Source of the DNA: Romanomermis culicivorax
Lineage: Eukaryota; Nematoda; Enoplea; Mermithida; Mermithidae
Reading direction: 5' to 3'
Length of the DNA: 64,000 nt
NCBI GenBank assembly: GCA_963922205.1
Contig: CAWUHX010000041.1
Span: 1,533,985 to 1,597,984 of the forward strand
The notes under the pieces are model-generated. The model was given only the letters and a program-made list of their open reading frames with translations, was not told the DNA's origin and did not search any database. How positions within the stretch are numbered: the first letter of the stretch is position 1; every line of letters begins with the position of its first letter. This document shows positions 47,075 to 57,861 of this stretch, piece by piece. A program made the translations under genes and the position numbers.

Positions 47075-48351
47075 TAAACATGCCATCAACGAAATGCAGA
47101 AAAAATTGAAAATGTCTAGGTTAGACGAATAAAAAGAAAAGATGTGAGTCGAATCACTGGTGAAATATCATGGATCTATTTACAATGGTTGGGCAACGGG
47201 ATGCTTCAGAAGAACGCAACAAAAGTTCCCCACTTCAAGAATTTGATTGAAAAAAATCGAAGCTGCGAGTTTAGTGTTACAAAAAATGTCGGCTGTTGGA
47301 CTCCAGCCTATGTTTTAAGCTGGGCCAAAGTGCTCTACAGTTGAAGGCACCCTGTTTCACACCACGTGATGTTAGCCAAACGAAAATAGATCAAATGATA
47401 GTAGATTGAAATGCCTTTCCAGTATAGCAAAGCGCATCCGAATAGTTCTTTTCGTTTTCCTGTAAATGGATTCCCAACAATCACTCGATTTTTGAAATTT
47501 TGTAAACATTGTCGAAGTTTTCGATTTTTCATTTGAAGCGCTTCGTTTAGAAACCATCATACCTAGATCAATGAAAATTTATCAGGACTTCGAGCTGCAT
47601 TTTTTCTTCTTATGTATTAGGCAAAGAAGCATCCTGTGTTCCCAGAACTCAATTCGTTGGGCAGTGATCCAGGTTCGAAAAATATTTGAATGACAGTTCA
47701 ATGTATGCAAATCTCTACACCACGCACGATAGGAAGGATATTACTTTCACAACAACTGTAAGAATGTATGAACTAAGGTATACAAATATTTAGTTCCGCA
47801 AAATCATTAGCAAAGGTGCTCGGGAGTGCCCCTGAACGGGATTTTCCTTTTTTTTGCTTTTAATTTTCGACAATTTAAGCTTTTTTGCACAGCGTAAAAT
47901 GTTAATTTATGAAACAATTAGTACATCAGTGCGTTAGCTATTTAATAATTCGACAGTACAGATGATAAATGTATCACAAGGGGTAGACAACAGCCACCTG
48001 GAAAATGCAATGACTTCTAAGCAATTTCCCTAAGTATGCCTTCTTCAGAGCTGCGCAGCTCATAAAACGGTACAAAATTTTGATGAAACTTTAACCAATA
48101 CAGTAAGAATGCATGAGCTATAAAATATGAAAATAAAATTCTGCCGCGGGCATCCGATGGGAAGGTGCTCGGGAGTGCACATAAACAAAAAATTTCAAGT
48201 TTTACGGCGCATTTTTGACACTCTGAAAAAGTGTTGCATGCAATTATTCACTGTAAATATTACACAAAAAGTAGCTTATTCTGTCTTGTGGAAAATTAAT
48301 ATTTATTTATCGAATGAGATCAATCTGATCCTGAAATATCGCTTGGCTAGC
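47075..48351. other. Intergenic, nothing recognised
   Basis: GGTGCTCGGGAGTGC occurs twice (about 47816 and 48163), each near a remnant of AGTAAGAATG, suggesting an old local duplication of about 350 bp. Confidence 0.45.
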
Positions 48352-48524
48352 AGCTCCAGTTGAGCTGCAGCTTAAGCTGTAGCTTAACTCTATATGTTAT
48401 ACCATTGCCGTTAAGCTACAGCTCATACACACAAAACTTATCGGGAAAGTTGAGCTGCACCTTAACGACAATGTTATAACATACAGAGTTAAGCTACAGC
48501 TTAAACTGCAGCTCAGCTGGAGCT
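48352..48524. repeat. Long imperfect hairpin, 73-nt arms, 26-nt loop
   Basis: Arms 48352-48424 and 48451-48524 pair almost throughout (AGCTCCAGTTGAGCTGCAGC against its complement). The arms are rich in self-complementary AGCTGCAGCT and GCTGTAGC. It could be a foldback MITE or a hairpin-RNA source. Confidence 0.85.
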
Positions 48525-49619
48525 TAAGTCTCTTCGATGAAACCGGCCCCTGACCTCCAATAAGGCTGCGTTTGCTGGAACTCAGACTGCTGCATCGATC
48601 ATTTCATAATGAATAAAATATAGTTACTACGGTGCACTGAAAAAATGAGTTTAAAAATACGAATAATAATATTGTAATTATAGCTGCATAACAAAAGGGA
48701 ACAAAGAAAATTAGAAAAATAAATGAAAAAGCCAGCAATGAGCGGTATACAAATGAATAATACATATACAATACATTTCATATCAGACTTATTTTACTGG
48801 TCATGATCAAAAAGGCAAGTGAATTTTCATTTGTCCGAAATCAATTTTTTATAAAGCTTCAAATACCTGATTATAACTGACGAAAACTGTGACAGTTTTT
48901 GTTTCAAATGTTAACTGTTCTGCTTATAAAAGAGAATTTTTCCGTAACACTTTTAGTTTCAAGTTGTTTCCTGATCTGGTGGTCGACTGCATGATGGCGC
49001 TGAAGTCTTTCAACTTCAAATCAGTTTTTTTAAAGATATTTTATATAACATGACAATATGATTTAGGACTGTCTATTTTTCAAAGGTATCGAGTTTCAGA
49101 ATTTGAGCTCCATTGAGCAAAAATTTGGGATCTTTACAGTTCGCACAATGTGCATCAGAACACAAATTCCACAATTCTGTAAAGCATCTATTTTTCCTCT
49201 CTGCGCTTCCTTGTGCCAAGAGTGGAATAAACAGGAACTCTCGACACAGAGAAACCATCAAACGGTTGAAACATAATTACTTAAAGAAAAATAGACAGCC
49301 ACTGAAACGAAAAAGTGTGGCAACAGAAATTAAATTGTCGAATACTGGAGAAAAGAGCTCACACATCGTAGGATCTAAAGAAATGTCGTTGAAATATTTT
49401 AAAATCAATTTCATAGAATTTTTTTTATATCTGCTTCATAATGTTATACGTGTTTACAGTTTCTAGTTAGTACTGGGTAATGACAAAAGTTCTTGCTGGT
49501 CGAAGAATCTCTACTTTTTGGTGGTTGCCTGGTTTCCAAATTTTACTTGAATTTTTCAGTCCGAAATTGATTTGATTTCTGCTGTTTCAACCAAATTTAT
49601 GAAAAATGGTTGGTTTCTA
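48525..49619. other. Intergenic, nothing recognised
   Basis: The 117-codon frame at 49113-49466 has no recognised domain and is opposed by a minus frame. Confidence 0.45.
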
Positions 49620-49863
49620 TAGTCTGTTTTTCTTGAAATGCTTCTAAATAATACGAGTGGAAAGCAAGTAGTATTTCACATTTTCATGATTTTCTGACGA
49701 ACAATATACCATATAGGTCCGGAAATTTCTGACCATACTGAGCTCACGTTCAACAATTTCGAGTGAAAAATTTTACGGTAAAAGCTCTATGTAAACGATT
49801 TTGGCGACAGTACTGATTTGTGTCACTTTTCTATTTGGAAGCATTTTATAAAAAAACAGACTA
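49620..49863 (+). mobile_element. Family-G MITE, copy 3
   Basis: 244 bp between TA dinucleotides, TAGTCTGTTTTTCTTGAAAT to AAAACAGACTA. The cleanest copy. Confidence 0.85.
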
Positions 49864-50937
49864 TAGTTGATGTTTTTGATTTTCAAAAGAATTCATTAAC
49901 ACTTGAAAAAAATCATCACCTTCAAACATGATGCAAAACATTTTTTCAAGTTGCATCGCAGAGCAAACCAGGATGTGAGAGTTGTTCGATGTTCAACTTT
50001 TTTTGATGTGCACCGTAATTTTTTCTTGATAATCCTGAGAGAATCAAGATCTCAATTTGAAAAAATCAAGATGTAATGCATATCAGAGTCAGACATGCGC
50101 GGCAAGAAATTTTCAAGAGGGTCCTCGTACTTTTCCATCGAGGGGATTGAGTTGAGTGAGCAGAAAAATAAAAAGTGAGCTAAACATGCATGTTCAGCAC
50201 ATAGAATATGGAAAAGAATCAACAAACTGTCTTCAAAAAAGTTCAGGGGGTGCTTTGACGATTTTTTCAAGCCAGTGAGTGATATGCATTTATGATCAAA
50301 AGATGAAAATTTAAAAAAATTAAAATCGTGAAGTTTGTTTTTTACATGAAAGAACATGCACGAAGTGTTCACTGCGTGCAGTACGCTACGACGCTCTTGC
50401 ATCCTGTATGTAACTTGACCCCCGTTCAAAAATACCTATCCAGCGTCCTAAATATCACTTTTGAGAAGCTCTGAAGAAGGTCAATTGATGTCCCACCTGC
50501 TGAATTTTATCACAGAAAAGGTTTCGTCTGAAACAGGTTCTACCATAATTCGACAAAACTTTTTCTCCAAAAAAATCTCGAAATTTGGCACTAATCTAAG
50601 AATTTATATTTCACATTAGAAATCATTATAATCATCCATGCATAATTTCCTGTTTTGCAAGTCCCATCCGCCAAACCGCGCAAAAAACTGAATCCTTTGT
50701 GGTTTCAGAACGATGCACATTACTTATATGCTTACAGCCCTTTTGCTATGGATGTTGCATTGCACAGTTCTTTGATGCATCAAAGGCGCTTTGCAGTGTC
50801 ATTTCATGATTTACGCCGGAAACAGTCCCTCGTTTTGGAATGACATTCTCGCCACATAGAGTTCTACACTTCATAGTGTCAGACAACTGCACGTATTATG
50901 CTTAACCTTCCTTTTGATACTTCCTGCGTTTTCATGT

Positions 50938-51145
50938 AGGTTTTTCTTGAAATGCTTCCAAATATTAAAATTAGAAAGCAAGTACTATTTCATACTTTAA
51001 TAATTTCCTACTAAACCACATCAAATACCGGTAATTTGTGATCGTACACCCAACCGACTTAAATTTTTTGAGTGATTAGTAAAGGCTTTGAACATATGTC
51101 GTCAGTATTAATTTTTTTAATTTTTCTATTTATAGAAGCTACTCT
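50938..51145 (+). mobile_element. Family-G MITE, decayed copy 4
   Basis: Matches from TTTTTCTTGAAATGCTTCCA through GTCGTCAGTATTAATTTT to CTATTTATAGAAGC. Both ends eroded. Confidence 0.6.
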
Positions 51146-54100
51146 GAAATTTTTTGGATGGGCAAATTTATCATTTCAGATTCCAAATTATATACTCTGA
51201 CCTATTACGATTAATATTCTGATTCTAGATTTAAACAGTGAGCTTCCACCTGGAACACCGTGAACTTGTATTGAATGCGAATGAAAGTGTAAAACCTATT
51301 GTACCGACTTGTTAATGTTATAACTTGACAGATTTTCGAAAAACACACTATTGCAATTTCCGGTTTTCGACATTTTGCACATATTTGTCTAATGCCCTAC
51401 TTTCTGAAAACAACTTCAAGGATAAAGCGCTTTTCCGCTTCAGCAACTTCTAAAAGATTTTCGACCCATTTTATATAATCGCCACTTTCTAGGGGTCATA
51501 AATTAAAAATAAAAATTCATCCATGCATTAAAAACGCGATCTTGACCACCATTTCCCTGGCCCCAAAGACCGATTACAGCATAAACCTCGACCAAATGAC
51601 CGTCATTTTCGCGGTCACTGCACCTGCAAATTGCGCCACACTTTCACCAGTCGTTATTAGGTTCAATTATCGTGCCCCTGAAAGCATACTGTATCTATCC
51701 GCGTACTCTAATCTTCTTTGTCTTTTCACGGATGAAAATTTTGTACGAAAACGAAAAAAATGAAGCGACTTTTCAAGCAAACTTAGCCAAATTAACCATG
51801 AAAAATATAGCAAAACATGCTGCAACAGGACCTAGGCGTAAAACAAAAAATAAATAAAGATTGTCGAATATTTTTCCCTACAGTAGGAACATTTCTGAGA
51901 AAGAAGGTTGAAAAATCGCAAAGTTATAATACCGGCGTCAAAAGTCGTTTACAAAAAGTTCTTACTGTAGATCTTGTCATTCGAAGCATCCTTCAATGTA
52001 AGTTGAGTATGCTCCCTAAGTTGCTGTCCTGTGTGACGTTTGGCAGCAGAAAATCGTGAAACTACTTGTAATTCCTTGCTTTCCACATATATTATTTCGA
52101 TGAATCAATACAGAACTCGATCAAAGAGAAAACGCACTCATTTGGTACTGGAAGGTCGGCTACCACAATAGACAGCTAAGACAATTCCATTTCAAAGATA
52201 GTCCGGGAATAAAATCTGGTAATCAACTTTCAAAACTTTCGTTTCAATCAGAGCTTTAGAATCAAGTCTGTTTTTATATAATGAGCTTTTATAAAATTCT
52301 TCTAAATTGAAAAATAACAAAAATCAGTAATATCGTTTTGGCAAAGCTTTTACAGTAAGATTCTTCACTCAAAAATTGTTGAAGGTTTCTTGAGTATGCT
52401 TACAAATTTTCAGTGCTTGGTTTCAGCGTCAATTATGTGATAAACTTCAAAGATTTTGCGTTGTACGTTTTGCTTTCCGGGTTTTGTAACCCTGATGATT
52501 TGGATATTGTGATTTCAGCGCGATCCCATCAGCGAGGATATTTTGTTCTGTGATTACGAGAGAAACAGTCGTTCTGGCAAAACATCAAAAAATTTCAAAA
52601 ATTCCTAAACAGAAGAAGAAATTCAAATTTTTCAGCAAAACGGACTTTTCCTCGTTTTTTCAGGCATCGACGATTTTCCAGAATTTTTCAATTCCAGCTC
52701 AGAGCTAAAAGTCAAATTCTTGTAAAGATTGCGTGAAAGTTACCGTTTTTCGTAGAAAATTTTCCAAAACACATCAGGAGCGAGATCTGAAAATCTTGTT
52801 GATAGCTCAAACTGACTTAGGGATTAAATTTTTCGTCTTGCGGATGACCACCACACTTACTGAAATTCGCCGAAATTATAAGTCTCTTGAATTTTCTAAT
52901 GTTTTTCGTCTTCCGCTGGATCAGCAGGTTGTAGGTCAAGTGGTCCTGAGTAAATAAGCGACACCTGTATTCACTCTTTGACAGTCTGACCCTCAAGTCT
53001 TAGTTTGCATACATTTCGTGGTGGTACTCGAGTTTCGTTGTAACCTCTTTCTATTTTCTTGGGCGAAAAATGTCCACTTGAACATTTTTGGTAGTTTTGT
53101 TCTTTCTCGCCGCGCACTGCTAATTATTTGGAAAGTAGGGTGAAAAGGTACTCAGAAATCCTTTGTCTTTTACTTCGAGCATGCCCTCGTTTCAATGCAA
53201 AATTGGTATGCAAACAGTTTTTCTTTCTCATCAAAATGTTGATCTTTTGTTTTCTTTGGTTGAGCAATGAGACTACCTGCGGAGAAGCACGATTGGTCAA
53301 ACGATCTTTTTCTGGTACAAACTTGTCCGGGCAAATAGAAAAACCTTGTACACGGGGTTACTCGAAAAAATAAAAGAAATGCTGTGTTTCGCTGAACAAT
53401 GCATAATATAGCTTTTGAAAGAAGTCTTCGTGACAGGAAATTTTGGTTTCCAACATGTGCAAAAACGCGGAAACCTGAAATGTGGAAATCCATCAAAAAA
53501 TTATAAATTGAAACAAAAAATAGTAAAGCGTAGTACCACCCTCTTTAAATTTTTGATACTTCGAAATTTTTATGCAGAAGGACTGTTACAGTAATAGTTG
53601 AGGTGAACTCACAAGTGTCTACTTCCATATGGCGTGTTTTTAGATGGAAAACAAAAAAATATGAAAAATACGAAAAATAAATGAAAAGTATGACTGCTTC
53701 CCGAAGTCATTACTTATAAGCACTTCAAGAATAATGACTATACCGTAATCGAAAAATAGAGCAATTTCGAGTCATATTCCATATAATTTTCTTAATTTAT
53801 ATTTTTCACAGCGACCCTATAGCCTATTCATATTTTCGAACGGAAAGCAAAATAATCTGTAGTAATCGGTGAATAGACACCACTCCGAAAATTTTTTTTG
53901 TCAGTTTGTTCGCCTAACTGCCATAGCAACTCAGAAAAAAAATTATCCGGTAAAAAAGATGAAAAAAGGTAGAAAAAATAGACTATAGTCAGTCTTCTAG
54001 TGTGACTGGTAAACAGAGCACATTTTTCTGAACTTTGTTTCCCGTAAATTCATGCGCAGACGTTTTCTGAGGAAGAAATAAGCTCTGAGTGTAGGTTATT

Positions 54101-54837
54101 TTGTGACACAATAATTTATCTGAAGATGTTCATTTTCGTTCCTAAATATCAAGGTTCTATTATGTCACGTTAACAAATCAGAAATCGTTCCTTCCCATTC
54201 CCAAGGCCTAAATTAACCCCTTTTCCTATTTTTGGTTCATTGGTCACTCTTTCCCTCATAATGCATCTCTGAGATTTCTAATTTATATCTTTTGGCGGCG
54301 AGCTTGCTCAGCTTGACGCCGCTTATTTGTCTTCTTTTCTGCGTACAGTAAGATATATATTGTGTGTTTATTCAAGAAAGGCAAAAACGGAAACATTTTG
54401 CATTCGCTAATGAATTTAGGGCGCCGACATCAATTATTATTTGAGACCGGCGGGGCACTTTATGGCGAATTAGAAGCTAACAGCACGCTTGTTTCGAATT
54501 GAAGAACTAACCAAATGACCAACAGGATTTGCATGTGAAACTGAGTGGAGCAAAACTGCCAAAATAAGCCGTAATCGTGAAAAGCGTGCGTTTTCAAGGT
54601 ACATTATAATCTAGTAGTAGTGTTTCTGTACCAAGTAAGCGCTGATCTATTCCTGATTTGCATGTAAGGAATTGAGGACAATATACCAAATTCCACCAGC
54701 TTTTCATAATTTCGGGAAATAACCAACGACTAATGACACGGTGCAAGAAACCCCATCACTTTCTTGAATTTAATGTTCAAAAGTGTTTTAAAAAACAACG
54801 AGTTGAACATCTAAAAACGGAGGGTTCGAGGAAATAA
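51146..54837. other. Intergenic with one inverted G remnant
   Basis: 52268-52410 is a decayed minus-strand G copy (AGTCTGTTTTTATATAATGA...TTACAGTAAGA). Frames at 51542-52059, 52733-52957 and 53496-53170 have no known domain. No spliced gene could be reconstructed. Confidence 0.45.
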
Positions 54838-55055
54838 AGCCCAATTTAGAAGTGCAGTCGCTGATTGAATCCTATGAATGGGCGACAGTTGCCGATTGTC
54901 GGCGACAAAAATCCTAGGATTTTTTCACTTCTGAATTAGGCTTTGTGCAAATTGCCTATTCATTTCTTAGAATCGCCGACTGTCGCCGATTAAATTCTAG
55001 GGTTCGGCGACAGTGCCGACAAAAATCCTAGGATTTTTCACCTCTGAATAGGGCT
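54838..55055. mobile_element. Family-F MITE, copy 4
   Basis: 218 bp between TAA duplications (54835-54837, 55056-55058). TIRs AGCCCAATTTAGAAGTG and AGCCCTATTCAGAGGTG. Interior with repeated ATCCTAGGATTTTT and CGGCGACAG. Confidence 0.85.
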
Positions 55056-55716
55056 TAACTAACACCTTAAAAGTCGCAGGTTCCATTCACATACTGTTTT
55101 TCAGATCTGATACATTTTGGACGATGGAATAAAAAGACTTCGAACTATAATAACTTCTGACAGAAAAAAACCTGAGTTTTCGAAAATTTTAATACGATCC
55201 GCTATATTGAAGCTTTTCAATAGGTATTCAAAAAATGCACTACAAACCTGATTCATAAATTTTGGAGAAATGGTTATTCATAAATCCTGCAAATTACTAA
55301 ACACATTAATTTGAATTTATTGTTTGCATCCCGAGTTCCGTTCAACAGTTCAAATTCAAATGCTTCATCTGCTGACGATAGATCACATATTCATTTTAGA
55401 ACACATTGTTCATTCAGTGTGTCGATAAGTACCTCATTCTTTTGTACTCCATGCAGATTACAGTAAGTGACCTGTTCAAAATGTTTAAAGGAATGGTAAC
55501 CCGAGAAAGCTAACGGAATGCAAAAGTATTTTAGTTCAGGATAGACAATAACCTTAAATTTTTTGCTTATATTTTCGCATCAAACAAATCAACATCATAA
55601 ATAAATTACAAAAATGTACAGAAAATAATACTACATAGAAATCTTTGGTATAGCACAGAGATCATCGGTCGAAAAATGGGGAAACAACACAAAACACGAA
55701 AAGACAAAAATAAAAA
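55056..55716. other. 3' flank of the LRRN-like gene
   Basis: Presumed 3' UTR next to the stop, with a possible AATAAA (minus) at 55317-55322. Nothing else. Confidence 0.4.
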
Positions 55717-57846
55717 TCATACGTAAACTAAAAGCGAATGTTTACTGCAACTTTTGCTCAAATCGTCCGTTGAAAAAGTATAAAAATTGCCGTTTTCGTA
55801 ACCATTCGGCGTCATAAGAGCCGACGCAGCCGAAAGTTCACGCCGACCGACGACATTCGATTTCAACTTCAACGCCACAAAACTCAAGACGATCAAAACG
55901 CAAGACAAAGCGGCCAAAGCGGCGCCCAACGCCAAATTGCCGTTGCGTCGCAGAGCGGCGGCAACGACATTTCTACTATTCGCCGCAGTATGCGTGTGAA
56001 ATTTGGCGCAAAAAATTTGCACCAAAACGTCCTGGTCATCTTCGTACGATATGCAAATTTCGTACGAAGTGTCGGGCCGTAGATTTTCCAACGTATAACT
56101 CTTCATGATAGGCGTGACGCTTGTCGCGTATCGCATACGATGATCAAGCGATGCCGTTTGTTCATTTGTGTCAACAGTCGCACGGCGATACTGTAGTTGG
56201 AAAATGTGATTATCGCGATCGGCGCCCGTCCATACGACGCGGGCGCTCGTCGAGGTCAAACGTTCGATATTCAGTTCGATTTGCATAGCGGTAACATTCA
56301 ATATTGTTTGTCGCACATCGTTGCCGACGTCGTTTTCGGCTATACAAGCGTAGGGGCCGCCGTCGGACGTTTTTAAACGTCGAAGAATCAAAGTGCCACC
56401 GACGGTTTGTTCCCGCAACGCTGGACGGCCCGATGATTCGACCCACGTTATACGCGGACGCGGTAGACCGACGGCACGGCAATCGTAGGCAATGTCGTCT
56501 CCAGATTTCCGATTTGTCGTCGAATCGAAAAGATGCAGAATGCGCGGCGGGCATACGCGCGGCAAGTCGCCGGGCGTCAAAGTAGTGAAAAGTTTGAAAC
56601 GGTGATCTTTAGGACCGTCGCATACGATCCTGTCAGCTTCCGAAAAAACGATTTTTCGATCTTCCACCGTCACGTCGGTTAACAATTTGTTCAGCCATCG
56701 AGAATTACAGTCGCAAAGTAAAGGGTTACCGTAGAAGGAGATTTCCTGCAAAGCAGGTAAAGAATCTACAGTATCCCGTTCCAAAACGGTCAAATTGTTG
56801 TTATGCAAATGAAGATGCGATAATTGGTCGATTTTTATAAAACTTTCCGGGTCTAAATAACTTAAGTAAGGATTGTCGTGCAAATCGACCAATAAAAGTT
56901 CCGGTAAATCGTTGAACGCTCCTTTTTCGACTAATCGTAATCGTTGCATATTACTCAAAGTTAAGTCCCGTAAGGAGTATAGTGAACAAAAATCATCCTT
57001 TCTCAATTTGAAAATCGCATTCCGTCCCAAATTGATGGATTTAATCGATTTCAAAAACGTCAAACTTTCGCGGGGTACTTGGATCAGAAAGTTCGAATTC
57101 AAATTCAGCGTTTCCAATTTGATCAAATCGGTGAATGCCCGATCGTTTATGCGATATAATTTATTTTTCGACAAGTCCAAAGTCATTAAATTGGGTAAAA
57201 GTTTGAAAGCGTCTGCTTGTAAAAACGTGAAACGATTCCTATCCGCGTATAAATTATGCAAATTAGGCAAATTTTTCCACCAAACATTCTCAAAAAATGG
57301 TAGACGATTCCCAGACAATTTTAATGTTTCCAGTTTGTTTAGGCCCAAAAATGAGCGATCGTTAATCGAAAACAGCGAATTATCGGCCAAATTTAGTTCT
57401 TCCAGGTTGAATAAACCTTCGAATTGAAAATCGTCCAATTTTTCTAACCGATTGAAACTCAAATCCAGCAGTTTCAAATTAAATAATTCCCGCCTCGATT
57501 CGTCCATTATCGGCGATTGTTGCAGAAAATTGTGCGACAAATCCAAAATGATCAAATCTCGTAAAGATTGGTCGATCGATAATCGTTGTACATGATTATT
57601 TTTCAGAATGATCATCTGCACATCGGACGGAAAATCGGCAGGGAATTCGTAGATATCGGAATCGGAACAATCGGCCGTACGTAAACGAGCTTGGAATTTT
57701 TCGGTCAAAGTTAAAGAGCAGCGGCATTTTTGAGGGCAAGCGACGTTTGGCCAATGGGCATCGTCTGAAGATTCGCCGGAGCTGCTCATTTGGGCACCCC
57801 GTGCGCCGACCATGATCAGAAAGGAAACTGTAGCAATGTGCAACAT
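55717..57846 (-). CDS. LRRN-like transmembrane receptor (LRR + Ig + FN3), single visible coding exon
   Basis: 709 codons, uninterrupted. Order: signal peptide about 1-18 (hydrophobic LHIATVSFLIMV); Ser/Glu linker; LRRNT cysteines C37, C41, C43, C60; about 12 leucine-rich repeats of 24 residues (about 77-370); LRRCT cysteines C378, C380, C409, C432; one Ig domain (C456, W468, YAC with C501); one FN3 domain (about 525-618, with W539 and LRPDTSYEICI); transmembrane helix about 637-660 (LALGAALAALSCVLIVLSF); 49-residue cytoplasmic tail. This order, and blocks such as DLPELLLVDLHDNPYLSYLD, match vertebrate LRRN1-3, neuronal adhesion/signalling proteins; ligand and function here are unknown. The C-terminal VYV could be a class II PDZ ligand (inference). 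A 3' splice site abuts the ATG, so at least one upstream exon should exist. The Ig-FN3 half is clearly more GC-rich than the LRR half. A possible AATAAA lies near 55317-55322. Confidence 0.93.
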   Translation of the reverse strand: MLHIATVSFLIMVGARGAQMSSSGESSDDAHWPNVACPQKCRCSLTLTEKFQARLRTADCSDSDIYEFPADFPSDVQMIILKNNHVQRLSIDQSLRDLIILDLSHNFLQQSPIMDESRRELFNLKLLDLSFNRLEKLDDFQFEGLFNLEELNLADNSLFSINDRSFLGLNKLETLKLSGNRLPFFENVWWKNLPNLHNLYADRNRFTFLQADAFKLLPNLMTLDLSKNKLYRINDRAFTDLIKLETLNLNSNFLIQVPRESLTFLKSIKSINLGRNAIFKLRKDDFCSLYSLRDLTLSNMQRLRLVEKGAFNDLPELLLVDLHDNPYLSYLDPESFIKIDQLSHLHLHNNNLTVLERDTVDSLPALQEISFYGNPLLCDCNSRWLNKLLTDVTVEDRKIVFSEADRIVCDGPKDHRFKLFTTLTPGDLPRVCPPRILHLFDSTTNRKSGDDIAYDCRAVGLPRPRITWVESSGRPALREQTVGGTLILRRLKTSDGGPYACIAENDVGNDVRQTILNVTAMQIELNIERLTSTSARVVWTGADRDNHIFQLQYRRATVDTNEQTASLDHRMRYATSVTPIMKSYTLENLRPDTSYEICISYEDDQDVLVQIFCAKFHTHTAANSRNVVAAALRRNGNLALGAALAALSCVLIVLSFVALKLKSNVVGRRELSAASALMTPNGYENGNFYTFSTDDLSKSCSKHSLLVYV

Positions 57847-57861
57847 CTGAAAAAAGGAAAA
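57847..57861 (-). other. 3' splice acceptor abutting the LRRN-like ATG
   Basis: On the minus strand a pyrimidine tract ending CCTTTTTTCAG runs straight into ATGTTGCAC. This implies an upstream 5' UTR exon, or, less likely, upstream coding. I could not place the matching donor in 57862-64000. Confidence 0.75.

Noticed and set aside
49113-49466. 117-codon basic frame as a gene
   Set aside because: No homology recognised and no supporting signals; left as intergenic.
50052-50429. 125-codon minus frame as a gene
   Set aside because: Phe/Ser/Leu-rich composition, no domain, no splice context; length unremarkable in AT-rich DNA.
56304-57427. Plus-strand frames opposite the LRRN-like gene (e.g. 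184 codons at 56873-57427)
   Set aside because: Antisense shadows of a well-supported minus-strand coding exon.
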